DNA of 64,000 nucleotides from Shimia sp040370365 (GTDB lineage Bacteria > Pseudomonadota > Alphaproteobacteria > Rhodobacterales > Rhodobacteraceae): positions 992,001 to 1,056,000 of the forward strand of contig NZ_BAABWQ010000002.1 of NCBI RefSeq assembly GCF_040370365.1, given 5' to 3'. Below the pieces are notes generated by a model. That model worked only from the letters and a program-made list of their open reading frames with translations. It did not search any database and was not told the origin of the DNA. Below are positions 53,178-61,198 of the stretch, in pieces. Each line of letters begins with the position of its first letter. Position 1 is the stretch's first letter. The position numbers were made by a program, and so were the translations under genes.

Positions 53178-54041
53178 ATGTTTTCAGGGTTCTCTGAGAT
53201 CGATATTCCGTTGGCCGGCGCAACAATTCACGCAAAGGTTGGTGGGCAAGGTACGCCATTGCTTTTGCTGCACGGCTTTCCGCAAACGCATGTGATGTGG
53301 CATGTGATCGCCGAACAGCTGGCGGAGCGGTACCGCGTGATCGTGCCGGATTTGCGTGGCTATGGCGACTCGACGGCGTTGGACGGGGATATGACCTTCC
53401 GCGCCATGGCGGCGGATCAGGTGGCTGTGATGCGGGCCTTGGGGCATGCGCGGTTTCACGTGGTGTCCCATGATCGCGGGGCCCGCACGGCACACCGCAT
53501 GGTGTTGGATCACCCCGAGGCGGTGTTGTCGGTGGCTCTGATGGACATTCTGCCCACGCTGGACGTGTGGCGCACGATGGATGATTGGCTGGCGAAGAAA
53601 TACTATCACTGGATGTTTTTGGCGCAGCCGGGCGGCATGCCTCAGGCGCTGATCAACAGTGATCCGGTGATGTATATGCGCTCTGCTTTGGTGGGGCTGT
53701 CCGGTGATGTGGGGATGTTTCATCCCGCAGCGATGGCGGCCTATGAGGCTGCGGCGGGCAAGCCGTCAGTGGTGGACGCCTGGTGCCGCGACTATGCGGC
53801 GGGGGCTGGTGTCGATCTGGAGCATGACCGGGCCGACGAAGGGCGGCAGTTTGATATGCCCTGTTTGATCTTATGGGGCACCAAGGGCGCGATTGATCAC
53901 CACGTAGATCCGCTGGAGACGTGGAAGGTGTGGTTTCCTAAGGCTGTTGGGCAGGGGCTCGCGGCGGGGCATTTCTTGATTGAGGAACGGCCTGAGGAGG
54001 TTTTGTCGGCCGTGATGGGGCATTTGGAGGGGACCGGGTAG
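53178..54041 (+). CDS. alpha/beta hydrolase, fluoroacetate-dehalogenase-like
   Basis: The 287-residue protein has HGFPQTHVMW (32-41) and an Asp nucleophile at 99 in SHDRGAR, followed by Arg100 and Arg103. The expected partners of the fluoroacetate dehalogenase family are present: Asp123 (MDILP), His144-Trp145 (YHWMF), Tyr206 (CRDYAAG) and His265 (AAGHFLI). Epoxide hydrolases share parts of this pattern, but the Arg pair and the His-Trp pair favour haloacetate dehalogenase. It lies between a solute-binding protein and an unknown gene. Confidence 0.87.
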   Translation: MFSGFSEIDIPLAGATIHAKVGGQGTPLLLLHGFPQTHVMWHVIAEQLAERYRVIVPDLRGYGDSTALDGDMTFRAMAADQVAVMRALGHARFHVVSHDRGARTAHRMVLDHPEAVLSVALMDILPTLDVWRTMDDWLAKKYYHWMFLAQPGGMPQALINSDPVMYMRSALVGLSGDVGMFHPAAMAAYEAAAGKPSVVDAWCRDYAAGAGVDLEHDRADEGRQFDMPCLILWGTKGAIDHHVDPLETWKVWFPKAVGQGLAAGHFLIEERPEEVLSAVMGHLEGTG

Positions 54042-54048
54042 ATGCGCT

Positions 54049-54552
54049 ATGCAATTTGAATTTAGGGAGCATTGGTGGCAATCGGACGTTTTGTTGCCTG
54101 CATGGTCAGACTTTGCTCAAGGGCACACCAGTGTTCTGACCTTTGCACCTGAAGGCAGAGACGACTCTCCAATGAGTGCGTTTGAAATTGGTTTGGTGGA
54201 ATGGTTTTACAACAACTATGAAATGCAAAAACCTTTTCTGCTGAACGCGGTCTTTGCTGCCTATCCAGATTTTCGGAAACAATACTTCGAAGACTACAAC
54301 CTCGATGAAAATGAGGAGGACTTGCCGACACTCGCAACAGTCGATGAACTGTCAAAAGTTGTGGTCCTTGAAGAAGTCTTTGTGCATCAAATTTCGAAAG
54401 ATGGCGTTCCTTATGTAGGCTACCAATTTGATTGTAGATGGGAAGAGGAGCATGGTTTGGGCGTTTTGATGCACAACAGTCGGGTTGTCGAAATTGATGG
54501 AGCGGATTGCGCGTACGTGCTCTGGATAGCAGAGCAGGATCGCGACGGTTGA
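54049..54552 (+). CDS. protein of unknown function, possibly DUF6985-like
   Basis: The 167-residue soluble protein has no signal peptide. It is acidic, with a conserved-looking C-terminal block GYQFDCRWEEEHGLGVLMHNSRVVEIDGAD and a WIAEQD ending. I believe related proteins carry the DUF6985 label but could not check. The GC content looks lower than the preceding hydrolase gene, suggesting separate origin. It follows by 7 bp and has its own terminator. Confidence 0.72.
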   Translation: MQFEFREHWWQSDVLLPAWSDFAQGHTSVLTFAPEGRDDSPMSAFEIGLVEWFYNNYEMQKPFLLNAVFAAYPDFRKQYFEDYNLDENEEDLPTLATVDELSKVVVLEEVFVHQISKDGVPYVGYQFDCRWEEEHGLGVLMHNSRVVEIDGADCAYVLWIAEQDRDG

Positions 54553-54561
54553 TAGAACGAT

Positions 54562-54600
54562 GAAAAGCTCCCGAAGATGTCTACAGGAGCTTTTCGTTTT
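54562..54600 (+). terminator. rho-independent terminator after the unknown gene
   Basis: A perfect 10-bp stem (GAAAAGCTCC/GGAGCTTTTC) with a 14-nt loop, followed by GTTTT, 9 bp after the stop. Confidence 0.8.
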
Positions 54601-54628
54601 GCTCTTTGGGCTCCGCCCGTTCGCCGCT

Positions 54629-54651
54629 GAAACCCTCCACTGGAGGGTTTC
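54629..54651. other. 10-bp hairpin just downstream of dnaJ
   Basis: A perfect GAAACCCTCC/GGAGGGTTTC stem with a 3-nt loop, 11 bp after the dnaJ stop (minus strand). There is no T-tract on either side; it may stabilise the dnaJ transcript end. Confidence 0.45.
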
Positions 54652-54662
54652 CGAGACGCGGC

Positions 54663-55814
54663 TCACCCCTTCATACTGTCCCAGAACCCTTTGACAGAGC
54701 TGAAGAAGCTGCTGCTTTCGGGGTTGTTTTCCTCCGACAGCTCTTCAAATTCGCGCAGCAGCTCTTTCTGGCGGCTGGTGAGGTTGACCGGGGTTTCCAC
54801 CGCCAACTCGATCATCATGTCGCCTGAGCCGCCGCCGCGCAGGGCGGGCATGCCTTTGGAGCGCAGGCGCATCTGACGGCCGGATTGAGAGCCCGCCGGG
54901 ATTTTCACACGAGAGCGGCCACCGTCGATGGTGGGCACTTCGATGTCGCCGCCCATCGCTGCGCTGGTCATAGAGACCGGGACGCGGCAGTAGAGGTTCA
55001 CACCATCGCGCTCAAAGATCTTATGTGGGCTGACCTCAATGAAGATGTAGAGATCACCGGCGGGGCCGCCACGCATGCCAGCTTCGCCTTCACCAGCGAG
55101 CCGGATACGGGTGCCGGTTTCCACACCTGCAGGGATGTTCACAGACAGCGCGCGGTCTTTTTCTATACGGCCATGGCCGTTACAAGACTTACAGGGGTTT
55201 TTGATGATCTGACCCAAGCCAGAACACGTCGGGCAGGTGCGCTCGACCGTAAAGAAACCCTGTTGTGCACGCACTTTACCCATGCCGGAGCATGTTGGGC
55301 AGGTGGCCGGTTCCGCGCCGCCTTCTGCACCGGATCCATCACAGCTGGTACAGACCACGGAGGTTGGCACGTTGATGGTCTTCTGCAGGCCCGCGAAGGC
55401 TTCTTCCAGAGACACACGCAGGTTGTAGCGCAGGTCAGCACCGCGAGACGCACGTTGACGGCCCCCGCCAGCGCGACCACCGCCGCCCATCATGTCGCCG
55501 AATAGGTCATCAAACACATCTGAGAAAGCTGATGAGAAATCACCTTGGCCGGGATGGCCGCCGCGGGCGCCACCGCCGCCCATACCACCATCAAAGGCGG
55601 CATGACCAAAGCGGTCGTAGGCTGCTTTTTTCTCTGCGTCTTTGAGAATTTCGTAAGCTTCGTTGGCCTCTTTGAACTGATTTTCCGCTTCGGGATTGTC
55701 CGAGTTGCGGTCAGGGTGCAGTTCTTTGGCTTTTTTGCGATAGGCTTTTTTGAGTTCGTCCGCTGAAGCCCCTTTGTTGACGCCAAGCACCTCGTAGAAG
55801 TCACGTTTTGCCAT
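54663..55814 (-). CDS. dnaJ: chaperone DnaJ (Hsp40)
   Basis: The 383-residue protein has an N-terminal J domain with HPD (in ELHPDRNSDN), a Gly-rich linker, a zinc-finger region with four CxxCxGxG repeats (CTSCDGSG, CPTCSGMG, CPTCSGLG, CKSCNGHG) and the substrate-binding C-terminal domain. It stimulates DnaK ATPase and delivers clients. It follows dnaK on the same strand with a terminator-like hairpin between. Confidence 0.98.
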   Translation of the reverse strand: MAKRDFYEVLGVNKGASADELKKAYRKKAKELHPDRNSDNPEAENQFKEANEAYEILKDAEKKAAYDRFGHAAFDGGMGGGGARGGHPGQGDFSSAFSDVFDDLFGDMMGGGGRAGGGRQRASRGADLRYNLRVSLEEAFAGLQKTINVPTSVVCTSCDGSGAEGGAEPATCPTCSGMGKVRAQQGFFTVERTCPTCSGLGQIIKNPCKSCNGHGRIEKDRALSVNIPAGVETGTRIRLAGEGEAGMRGGPAGDLYIFIEVSPHKIFERDGVNLYCRVPVSMTSAAMGGDIEVPTIDGGRSRVKIPAGSQSGRQMRLRSKGMPALRGGGSGDMMIELAVETPVNLTSRQKELLREFEELSEENNPESSSFFSSVKGFWDSMKG

Positions 55815-55837
55815 GGGTTACTCCTTTGGCCGGACTG

Positions 55838-55868
55838 AAAAGGGCCGATCCGGCAAGCGGACCGGCCC
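55838..55868 (-). terminator. intrinsic terminator/attenuator between dnaK and dnaJ
   Basis: On the minus strand an 11-bp stem with one G-T pair (GGGCCGGTCCG / CGGATCGGCCC), a 5-nt loop and four T, 25 bp after the dnaK stop. It should end part of the dnaK transcripts, giving less dnaJ than dnaK. Confidence 0.72.
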
Positions 55869-55893
55869 GATTTTCTAGTCCTTAGCGCTGCGA

Positions 55894-57810
55894 TTAGCGC
55901 TTGTTGTCATCCAGATCTTCGAAGTCAGCGTCGACGATGTCATCATCGGCTGCTGGGCCTTCGTCCATGTCTGGTGCTTCTCCACCGACGTCCTGCTGAG
56001 CAGATTTGTAGATCGCTTCGCCCAAACGCATCGCAACTTCCATGACGTTTTGGATGCCGGACTTCAGCTTTTCAGCTGTGACGCCGTCATCTTCCAACTC
56101 GTCTTTCAGTGCTGCAACTGCCAGTTCGATCGCTTCAACAGTGGATGGGTCCACTTTGTCGCCGTGCTCTGCCACCTGTTTCTCAGTGTCATGCACGAGG
56201 CTTTCGGCCTGGTTGCGGGCTTCGATCATCTCACGACGATCTTTGTCGGCTTCGGCGTTGTCTTCCGCGTCCTGAACCATCTTTTCGATGTCCGCATCAG
56301 ACAGACCGCCAGAGGCTTGGATGGTGATCTTCTGCTCTTTGCCGGTGCCTTTGTCCGCCGCGCCCACAGACACGATGCCGTTGGCGTCGATGTCAAAGGT
56401 CACTTCGATCTGTGGCATGCCGCGTGGGGCAGGCGGGATGTCTTCGAGGTTGAACTGGCCAAGGATCTTGTTGTCCGCAGCCATTTCACGTTCCCCTTGG
56501 AAGACGCGGATCGTCACAGCGTTCTGGTTGTCTTCGGCTGTGGAGAAGATCTGAGACTTCTTGGTTGGGATCGTGGTGTTGCGGTCGATCAGGCGGGTAA
56601 ACACACCGCCAAGGGTTTCGATACCCAAAGACAGCGGGGTCACGTCCAGCAGAACAACGTCCGTCACGTCACCTTGCAGAACACCGGCCTGAATGGCGGC
56701 GCCCATGGCAACAACTTCGTCTGGGTTCACACCTTTGTGCGGCTCTTTGCCGAAGAATTTGGTCACCTCAGCGATAACCTTCGGCATACGGGTCATACCA
56801 CCCACGAGAACAACTTCGTCGATCTCATTGGCAGACAGGCCAGCGTCTTTCAGAGCGGCTGCACAAGGCTTCATGGAGGCTTTGATCAGATCGTTGACCA
56901 AGCTTTCCAATTTTGCACGGGTCAGTTTGATGACCATGTGCAGTGGTGTGCCGGTGGCAGGGTCCATCGAGATGAACGGCTGGTTGATCTCTGTCTGGCT
57001 GGAGCTGGACAGTTCGATCTTGGCTTTTTCAGCAGCTTCTTTCAGACGCTGCAGCGCCATTTTGTCTTTGGTCAGATCGACGCTGTGCTCTTTTTTGAAC
57101 TGATCCGCGAGGTAGTTCACGATGCGCATGTCGAAATCTTCACCACCCAGGAACGTGTCACCGTTGGTGGATTTCACTTCGAACAGGCCGTCGTCGATTT
57201 CGAGAATGGTCACATCGAAGGTACCGCCGCCGAGGTCATAGACCGCGATGGTTTGGGTTTCTTCTTTGTCCAGACCGTAGGCCAGAGCGGCGGCGGTTGG
57301 CTCGTTGATGATGCGCAGCACTTCGAGGCCAGCGATTTTGCCGGCATCTTTGGTGGCCTGACGCTGAGCGTCGTTGAAGTACGCAGGAACGGTGATGACC
57401 GCTTGCGTCACATCTTCGCCGAGGTAGGACTCAGCGGTTTCTTTCATCTTACCGAGGATGAAAGCAGAAATCTGGGATGGAGAGTATTTCTCATCCTTGG
57501 CTTCGACCCAAGCGTCACCGTTGCCGCCGTTGATTACGGAGAACGGCATGTTTTTCAGGTCTTTGGCCAAATCCGCGTCATCAACCCGGCGGCCGATCAG
57601 GCGTTTGACACCAAATACGGTGTTTTCTGGGTTGGTCACAGCCTGGCGCTTTGCTGGCTGACCCACAAGGCGCTCGTCATCGGTGAACGCGACGATGGAC
57701 GGCGTGGTGCGCGCACCTTCGGCGTTTTCAATGACTTTCGGTTGAGAGCCATCCATGATGGCGACACAGGAGTTTGTTGTACCGAGATCGATACCAATCA
57801 CTTTGCTCAT
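55894..57810 (-). CDS. dnaK: chaperone DnaK (Hsp70)
   Basis: The 638-residue protein starts with MSKVIGIDLGTTNSC, has the phosphate loops YDLGGGTFDVTIL and VLVGGMTRMPKV, and a substrate-binding domain ending in an acidic tail (DDDIVDADFEDL). It refolds proteins with DnaJ and GrpE. ATG 57810 follows GAAAGGGATC; the 25-codon upstream extension lacks Hsp70 similarity. 6-bp arms (AGCGCT) flank the stop codon. Confidence 0.98.
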   Translation of the reverse strand: MSKVIGIDLGTTNSCVAIMDGSQPKVIENAEGARTTPSIVAFTDDERLVGQPAKRQAVTNPENTVFGVKRLIGRRVDDADLAKDLKNMPFSVINGGNGDAWVEAKDEKYSPSQISAFILGKMKETAESYLGEDVTQAVITVPAYFNDAQRQATKDAGKIAGLEVLRIINEPTAAALAYGLDKEETQTIAVYDLGGGTFDVTILEIDDGLFEVKSTNGDTFLGGEDFDMRIVNYLADQFKKEHSVDLTKDKMALQRLKEAAEKAKIELSSSSQTEINQPFISMDPATGTPLHMVIKLTRAKLESLVNDLIKASMKPCAAALKDAGLSANEIDEVVLVGGMTRMPKVIAEVTKFFGKEPHKGVNPDEVVAMGAAIQAGVLQGDVTDVVLLDVTPLSLGIETLGGVFTRLIDRNTTIPTKKSQIFSTAEDNQNAVTIRVFQGEREMAADNKILGQFNLEDIPPAPRGMPQIEVTFDIDANGIVSVGAADKGTGKEQKITIQASGGLSDADIEKMVQDAEDNAEADKDRREMIEARNQAESLVHDTEKQVAEHGDKVDPSTVEAIELAVAALKDELEDDGVTAEKLKSGIQNVMEVAMRLGEAIYKSAQQDVGGEAPDMDEGPAADDDIVDADFEDLDDNKR

Positions 57811-57917
57811 TTTGATCCCTTTCACGTAAGGCGATATTTCAAGGTCGGACCCGTTATGGCATCCAAGCCTCGATCCACTTAGCATATTGGCAGTGAGCCG
57901 CTATGCGCTTCGCAGCG

Positions 57918-57947
57918 TATATAGGGAGCATAAATATGTGCTGCAAG
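57918..57947 (-). promoter_or_regulatory. predicted heat-shock (RpoH-type) promoter of dnaK
   Basis: On the minus strand CTTGCAG (57941-57947) and CCCTATATA (57918-57926) are spaced 14 bp, i.e. TTGCAG and TATATA 17 bp apart. CTTG plus a C-rich -10 is the form expected for alphaproteobacterial RpoH promoters. It is about 108 bp before the dnaK start. Confidence 0.5.
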
Positions 57948-58002
57948 CATCTCGGAAGGGGGATTGTGGCGGATTCGCTACAAATTATGCTGCATTTTAA
58001 AT

Positions 58003-58626
58003 ATGAGGGCCGAAATTCTGCGTTCACCAATAAAAATTGCCGGTTTTGAAGTCTTCAAAGGTCATTTGGACGGCCCGGCACAGACCAAGATGGTTGCCGA
58101 ATTACGTGAGGTTGCGCGGGTGGCACCGATGCGCCATCCCGTCACCCGTTTTGGCAAACAGATGAGTGTTCAAATGACCAGCGCAGGGCGCGTCGGGTGG
58201 ATCAGCGACGCAGGTGGTTATCGGTATGAACCCCGCCATCCTGACGGAATGCAGTGGCCACCGATTCCTGCTGGCATTCTCGACGTTTGGCGGACGCTGA
58301 CCGGGATTGAGCGGACACCAGACTGTTGCCTGATCAACTTCTATGGGGAGGGCGCGCGCATGGGATTGCATCAAGACAACGACGAAGGTGATTTTGCCTA
58401 TCCGGTGGTGTCACTTTCGCTTGGAGATGATGGGTTATTTCGCATGGGTGGGACAGAAAGAGGTGGCAAAACCCAATCTCTGTGGCTCAGCTCAGGGGAT
58501 GTTGTGGTGATGGGTGGCGCAGCGCGATTGGCCTATCACGGGGTGGATCGGATCAGATTCGGCAGCTCGTCGGTGCTGCCAGATGGTGGCCGTATCAATG
58601 TGACGCTGCGGGTGGTGTCACATTAG
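58003..58626 (+). CDS. alkB: AlkB-type 2-oxoglutarate/Fe(II)-dependent nucleic-acid demethylase
   Basis: The 207-residue protein has the AlkB iron ligands His and Asp (LHQDNDEGDF), a distal His (LAYHGVDRI) and the 2-oxoglutarate-binding pattern GGRINVTLR (RxNxTxR). The FYGEGARMGLHQD stretch is typical. It repairs alkylated bases by oxidative demethylation. ATG 58003 is chosen; upstream codons in frame look non-coding. No ada or alkA adjoins it. Confidence 0.93.
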   Translation: MRAEILRSPIKIAGFEVFKGHLDGPAQTKMVAELREVARVAPMRHPVTRFGKQMSVQMTSAGRVGWISDAGGYRYEPRHPDGMQWPPIPAGILDVWRTLTGIERTPDCCLINFYGEGARMGLHQDNDEGDFAYPVVSLSLGDDGLFRMGGTERGGKTQSLWLSSGDVVVMGGAARLAYHGVDRIRFGSSSVLPDGGRINVTLRVVSH

Positions 58627-58661
58627 ATGCCGTGAAGGCATTTGGTATTCCATAAGGCAGG

Positions 58662-59483
58662 TTATCGACGTGCGCTCCAGCTGAGGGAGGCATGTTTGCG
58701 GGTGTAAAACTCACCCATCAGACCAATCATCAACAGCACAATTCCCAAGGAAATCGGGTAGATGATTGATGAGTTGCGCGGCACATAATTGATGAAGGCA
58801 AATCCGCGGGCCTGATCAATGCAGTGAAACAGTGGATTCCAGTCAAACATCGCCAGCATGAATGGTGGCAGTGTATTGGCGACAAACATTTTACCTGACG
58901 CGATCATGTTGGCGCGGGAATAAACCGTATTGGCAATTTGCACAAAGGTCGGGAACCAAGGCTTCAGCGCCAAAAACACGGTGCCGATTGCGAGACCGGT
59001 GAACCAGGCCAAAAGGATCATGCCAAAGGTTGGCAGTGGTTGTTCGATGTCAAACGGCGTGAAGGCCACGTGGTAGATGAACAGAATTGCAAACAGCGAG
59101 AGCACCTGAATGTAGAGCGTGCCGAGGGCTGCGGACAAAATGGAAATGATGGTGTTCATTGGCGCGTGTTTCATCATCGGGGATGAGGGGCCTTCGGAGC
59201 CGACCACGGCGCTCATGGTTTTGGTGTGCGTCATAAACAGAAAAACGCCAGACATGATGTAAATCATGAAGTCGCCACGCAGGGCCGCGCCCCGCAGTCC
59301 CAACACGCTGAACATCACGTAGAAGGCCATCACAAACACGATGGATTGCAGCATGTTCATGACAATCGACATCAGCGCATTGCCGTGCGACTTGCGCACG
59401 CTGCGGACGATCGAGTGATACACCAGTTCGGATAAATTCAGTGCCGAAGCGAGTGTCGTTTTGGGGGCGGATTGCTGAAACAT
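58662..59483 (-). CDS. ABC-2 type polysaccharide export permease
   Basis: The 273-residue protein has six predicted membrane helices and a topology typical of KpsM/Wzm permeases (SIVMNMLQSIVFVMAFYVMFSVLG first helix, then PLFHCIDQARGFAF near the end). It should pair with an ATPase to export capsule or O-antigen, but no ATPase gene is adjacent. AAAGGC precedes the ATG at 59483; a further ATG at 59519 is less supported. It is divergent from cysQ. Confidence 0.82.
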   Translation of the reverse strand: MFQQSAPKTTLASALNLSELVYHSIVRSVRKSHGNALMSIVMNMLQSIVFVMAFYVMFSVLGLRGAALRGDFMIYIMSGVFLFMTHTKTMSAVVGSEGPSSPMMKHAPMNTIISILSAALGTLYIQVLSLFAILFIYHVAFTPFDIEQPLPTFGMILLAWFTGLAIGTVFLALKPWFPTFVQIANTVYSRANMIASGKMFVANTLPPFMLAMFDWNPLFHCIDQARGFAFINYVPRNSSIIYPISLGIVLLMIGLMGEFYTRKHASLSWSARR

Positions 59484-59600
59484 TGCCTTTGTCGCGTGAC
59501 TATATTCTATCAGTAGCATGGAAATCTTGCCGTTCCCTTACACAGGGACCATAAGGGGCTCCACACCAATAGACAACAAATGTCATTCTGGAGAAATACA

Positions 59601-60398
59601 TTGGATTACAACGCTCTTATCCCCGTTATCCGTGAACTGGCAATTTTGGCCGGCGACAAGATCATGGAAATCTACGGGGCTGATGATTTTGATGTGAAAG
59701 TCAAAAGCGACGATAGCCCTGTGACGGCAGCTGATGAAGCGGCGGATGCGCTGATTTCAGCCGGGCTGCGCGCGGCTTTCCCGGACGTGATGCTGGTGAC
59801 CGAAGAACAGTCGGAGAGCCACGCAGCCAAAGGCGACACGTTTTTGATCGTGGACCCGTTAGACGGCACCAAAGAGTTCATTCACCGTCGCGGTGATTTC
59901 ACCGTGAACATTGCCTACGTTGAAAAAGGTGTGCCGCAGCGCGGGGTTGTTTACGCACCGGCGAAGAACCGCATGTTCTTCACACAGGCAGATGGTCAGG
60001 CGGTAGAAGAAACCGGCGCATTTGACCCCAAATCTGTGGGTGAAGTGAAAGCGATCAATGTGGCGGAAAGCGACAACGCTGCGCTTTACGTTGTGGCATC
60101 CAAGTCGCACCGCGATCAGGCCACTGACGACTACATCAACAAGTACAACGTGAAAGACATGAAAAGTGCGGGCAGCTCGCTCAAGTTCTGTCTTGTGGCA
60201 ACCGGCGAGGCCGACATCTATCCACGTGTGGGTCGCACGATGGAGTGGGACACCGCAGCGGGCCACGCCGTGCTTTTGGGTGCTGGTGGCAACGTGGTAC
60301 GGTTTGACGACCACACGCCTCTGGCCTATGGCAAAGAAGATTTTGCCAACCCGTTCTTCATTGCCTATGCGCCGAAGGTCGACTTGAAAGAAGCCTAA
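59601..60398 (+). CDS. cysQ: 3'(2'),5'-bisphosphate nucleotidase CysQ
   Basis: The 265-residue inositol-monophosphatase-family protein has metal-binding motifs DSPVTAADEAAD, VDPLDGTKEFI and a C-terminal WDTAAGHAVL. It removes the 3'-phosphate of PAP, a by-product of sulfation. The TTG at 59601 has GGAG at a good distance; the ATG at 59580 has no ribosome site. Its stop overlaps the kdsB start (TAATG). A sulfotransferase gene elsewhere in this window would make PAP. Confidence 0.93.
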   Translation: MDYNALIPVIRELAILAGDKIMEIYGADDFDVKVKSDDSPVTAADEAADALISAGLRAAFPDVMLVTEEQSESHAAKGDTFLIVDPLDGTKEFIHRRGDFTVNIAYVEKGVPQRGVVYAPAKNRMFFTQADGQAVEETGAFDPKSVGEVKAINVAESDNAALYVVASKSHRDQATDDYINKYNVKDMKSAGSSLKFCLVATGEADIYPRVGRTMEWDTAAGHAVLLGAGGNVVRFDDHTPLAYGKEDFANPFFIAYAPKVDLKEA

Positions 60399-61198
60399 TG
60401 TCTGTACTGATTGTCATTCCGGCACGCTATGCCTCCTCTCGTTACCCCGGCAAACCTCTTGCAGAGCTGCGCGGGGCAACGGGTGAGGCCAAAAGCCTCA
60501 TTCAGCGCAGTTGGGACGCGGCCTGTGAGGTTTCGGGCGTGGATCGTGTGGTCGTGGCCACGGATGATGATCGCATAAAAGACGCAAGTGAAGCCTTTGG
60601 CGCAGAGGTGGTGATGACCTCGCCTGACTGCGCCAATGGCACTGAGCGCTGCGCCGAGGCCTTTGATGCGCTGGGCGGCGGCTATGAGGTTGTGGTGAAC
60701 CTTCAAGGGGACGCGCCGCTTACGCCAGCATGGTTCATTGAGGATCTGGTGGCCGGTTTGCGCCAGGACACAATGGCGGAGGTGGCCACACCGGTACTGA
60801 GGTGCGATGGACGTGCGCTAAATGGGTTTCTGGATGACCGCAAAGCGGGCCGCGTCGGAGGCACCACGGCAGTGTTCACCACCGATCATCATGCTCTCTA
60901 CTTTTCTAAAGAAGTGGTGCCGTTCACCTCTGATACCTATGCTGATGAAGATGACACGCCAGTGTTCCACCATGTGGGGGTTTATGCCTACCGCCCGTCT
61001 GCGCTGGGCGCGTATCCGCGCTGGCCAGCGGGGCCATTGGAGCAGCTTGAAGGGTTGGAGCAGTTGCGGTTTATGGAGCATGGCCGACAGGTTCTCTGTG
61101 TAGAGGTCGATGCGCGTGGGCGACAGTTTTGGGAACTCAACAACCCCGAAGATGTGCCACGTATCGAGGCCATGATGGCGGAGATGGGGACGGCATGA
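60398..61198 (+). CDS. kdsB: 3-deoxy-manno-octulosonate cytidylyltransferase
   Basis: The 266-residue protein has the N-terminal IPARYASSRYPGKPLAEL of CMP-Kdo synthetases, VATDDDRI and NLQGDAPL. It activates Kdo with CTP for LPS or capsule. The sequence IPARYASSRYPGKPL is unmistakable for this enzyme family; the longer 266-residue form may serve capsule Kdo. It overlaps cysQ by one base and the glycosyltransferase by 4. Confidence 0.94.
   Translation: MSVLIVIPARYASSRYPGKPLAELRGATGEAKSLIQRSWDAACEVSGVDRVVVATDDDRIKDASEAFGAEVVMTSPDCANGTERCAEAFDALGGGYEVVVNLQGDAPLTPAWFIEDLVAGLRQDTMAEVATPVLRCDGRALNGFLDDRKAGRVGGTTAVFTTDHHALYFSKEVVPFTSDTYADEDDTPVFHHVGVYAYRPSALGAYPRWPAGPLEQLEGLEQLRFMEHGRQVLCVEVDARGRQFWELNNPEDVPRIEAMMAEMGTA

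Noticed and set aside
56050..57882. 610-codon open frame on the plus strand opposite dnaK
   Set aside because: It is the mirror of dnaK. Long antisense frames opposite dnaK are a known codon-bias artefact; the product has His/Phe/Val-rich composition and no ribosome site or family match.
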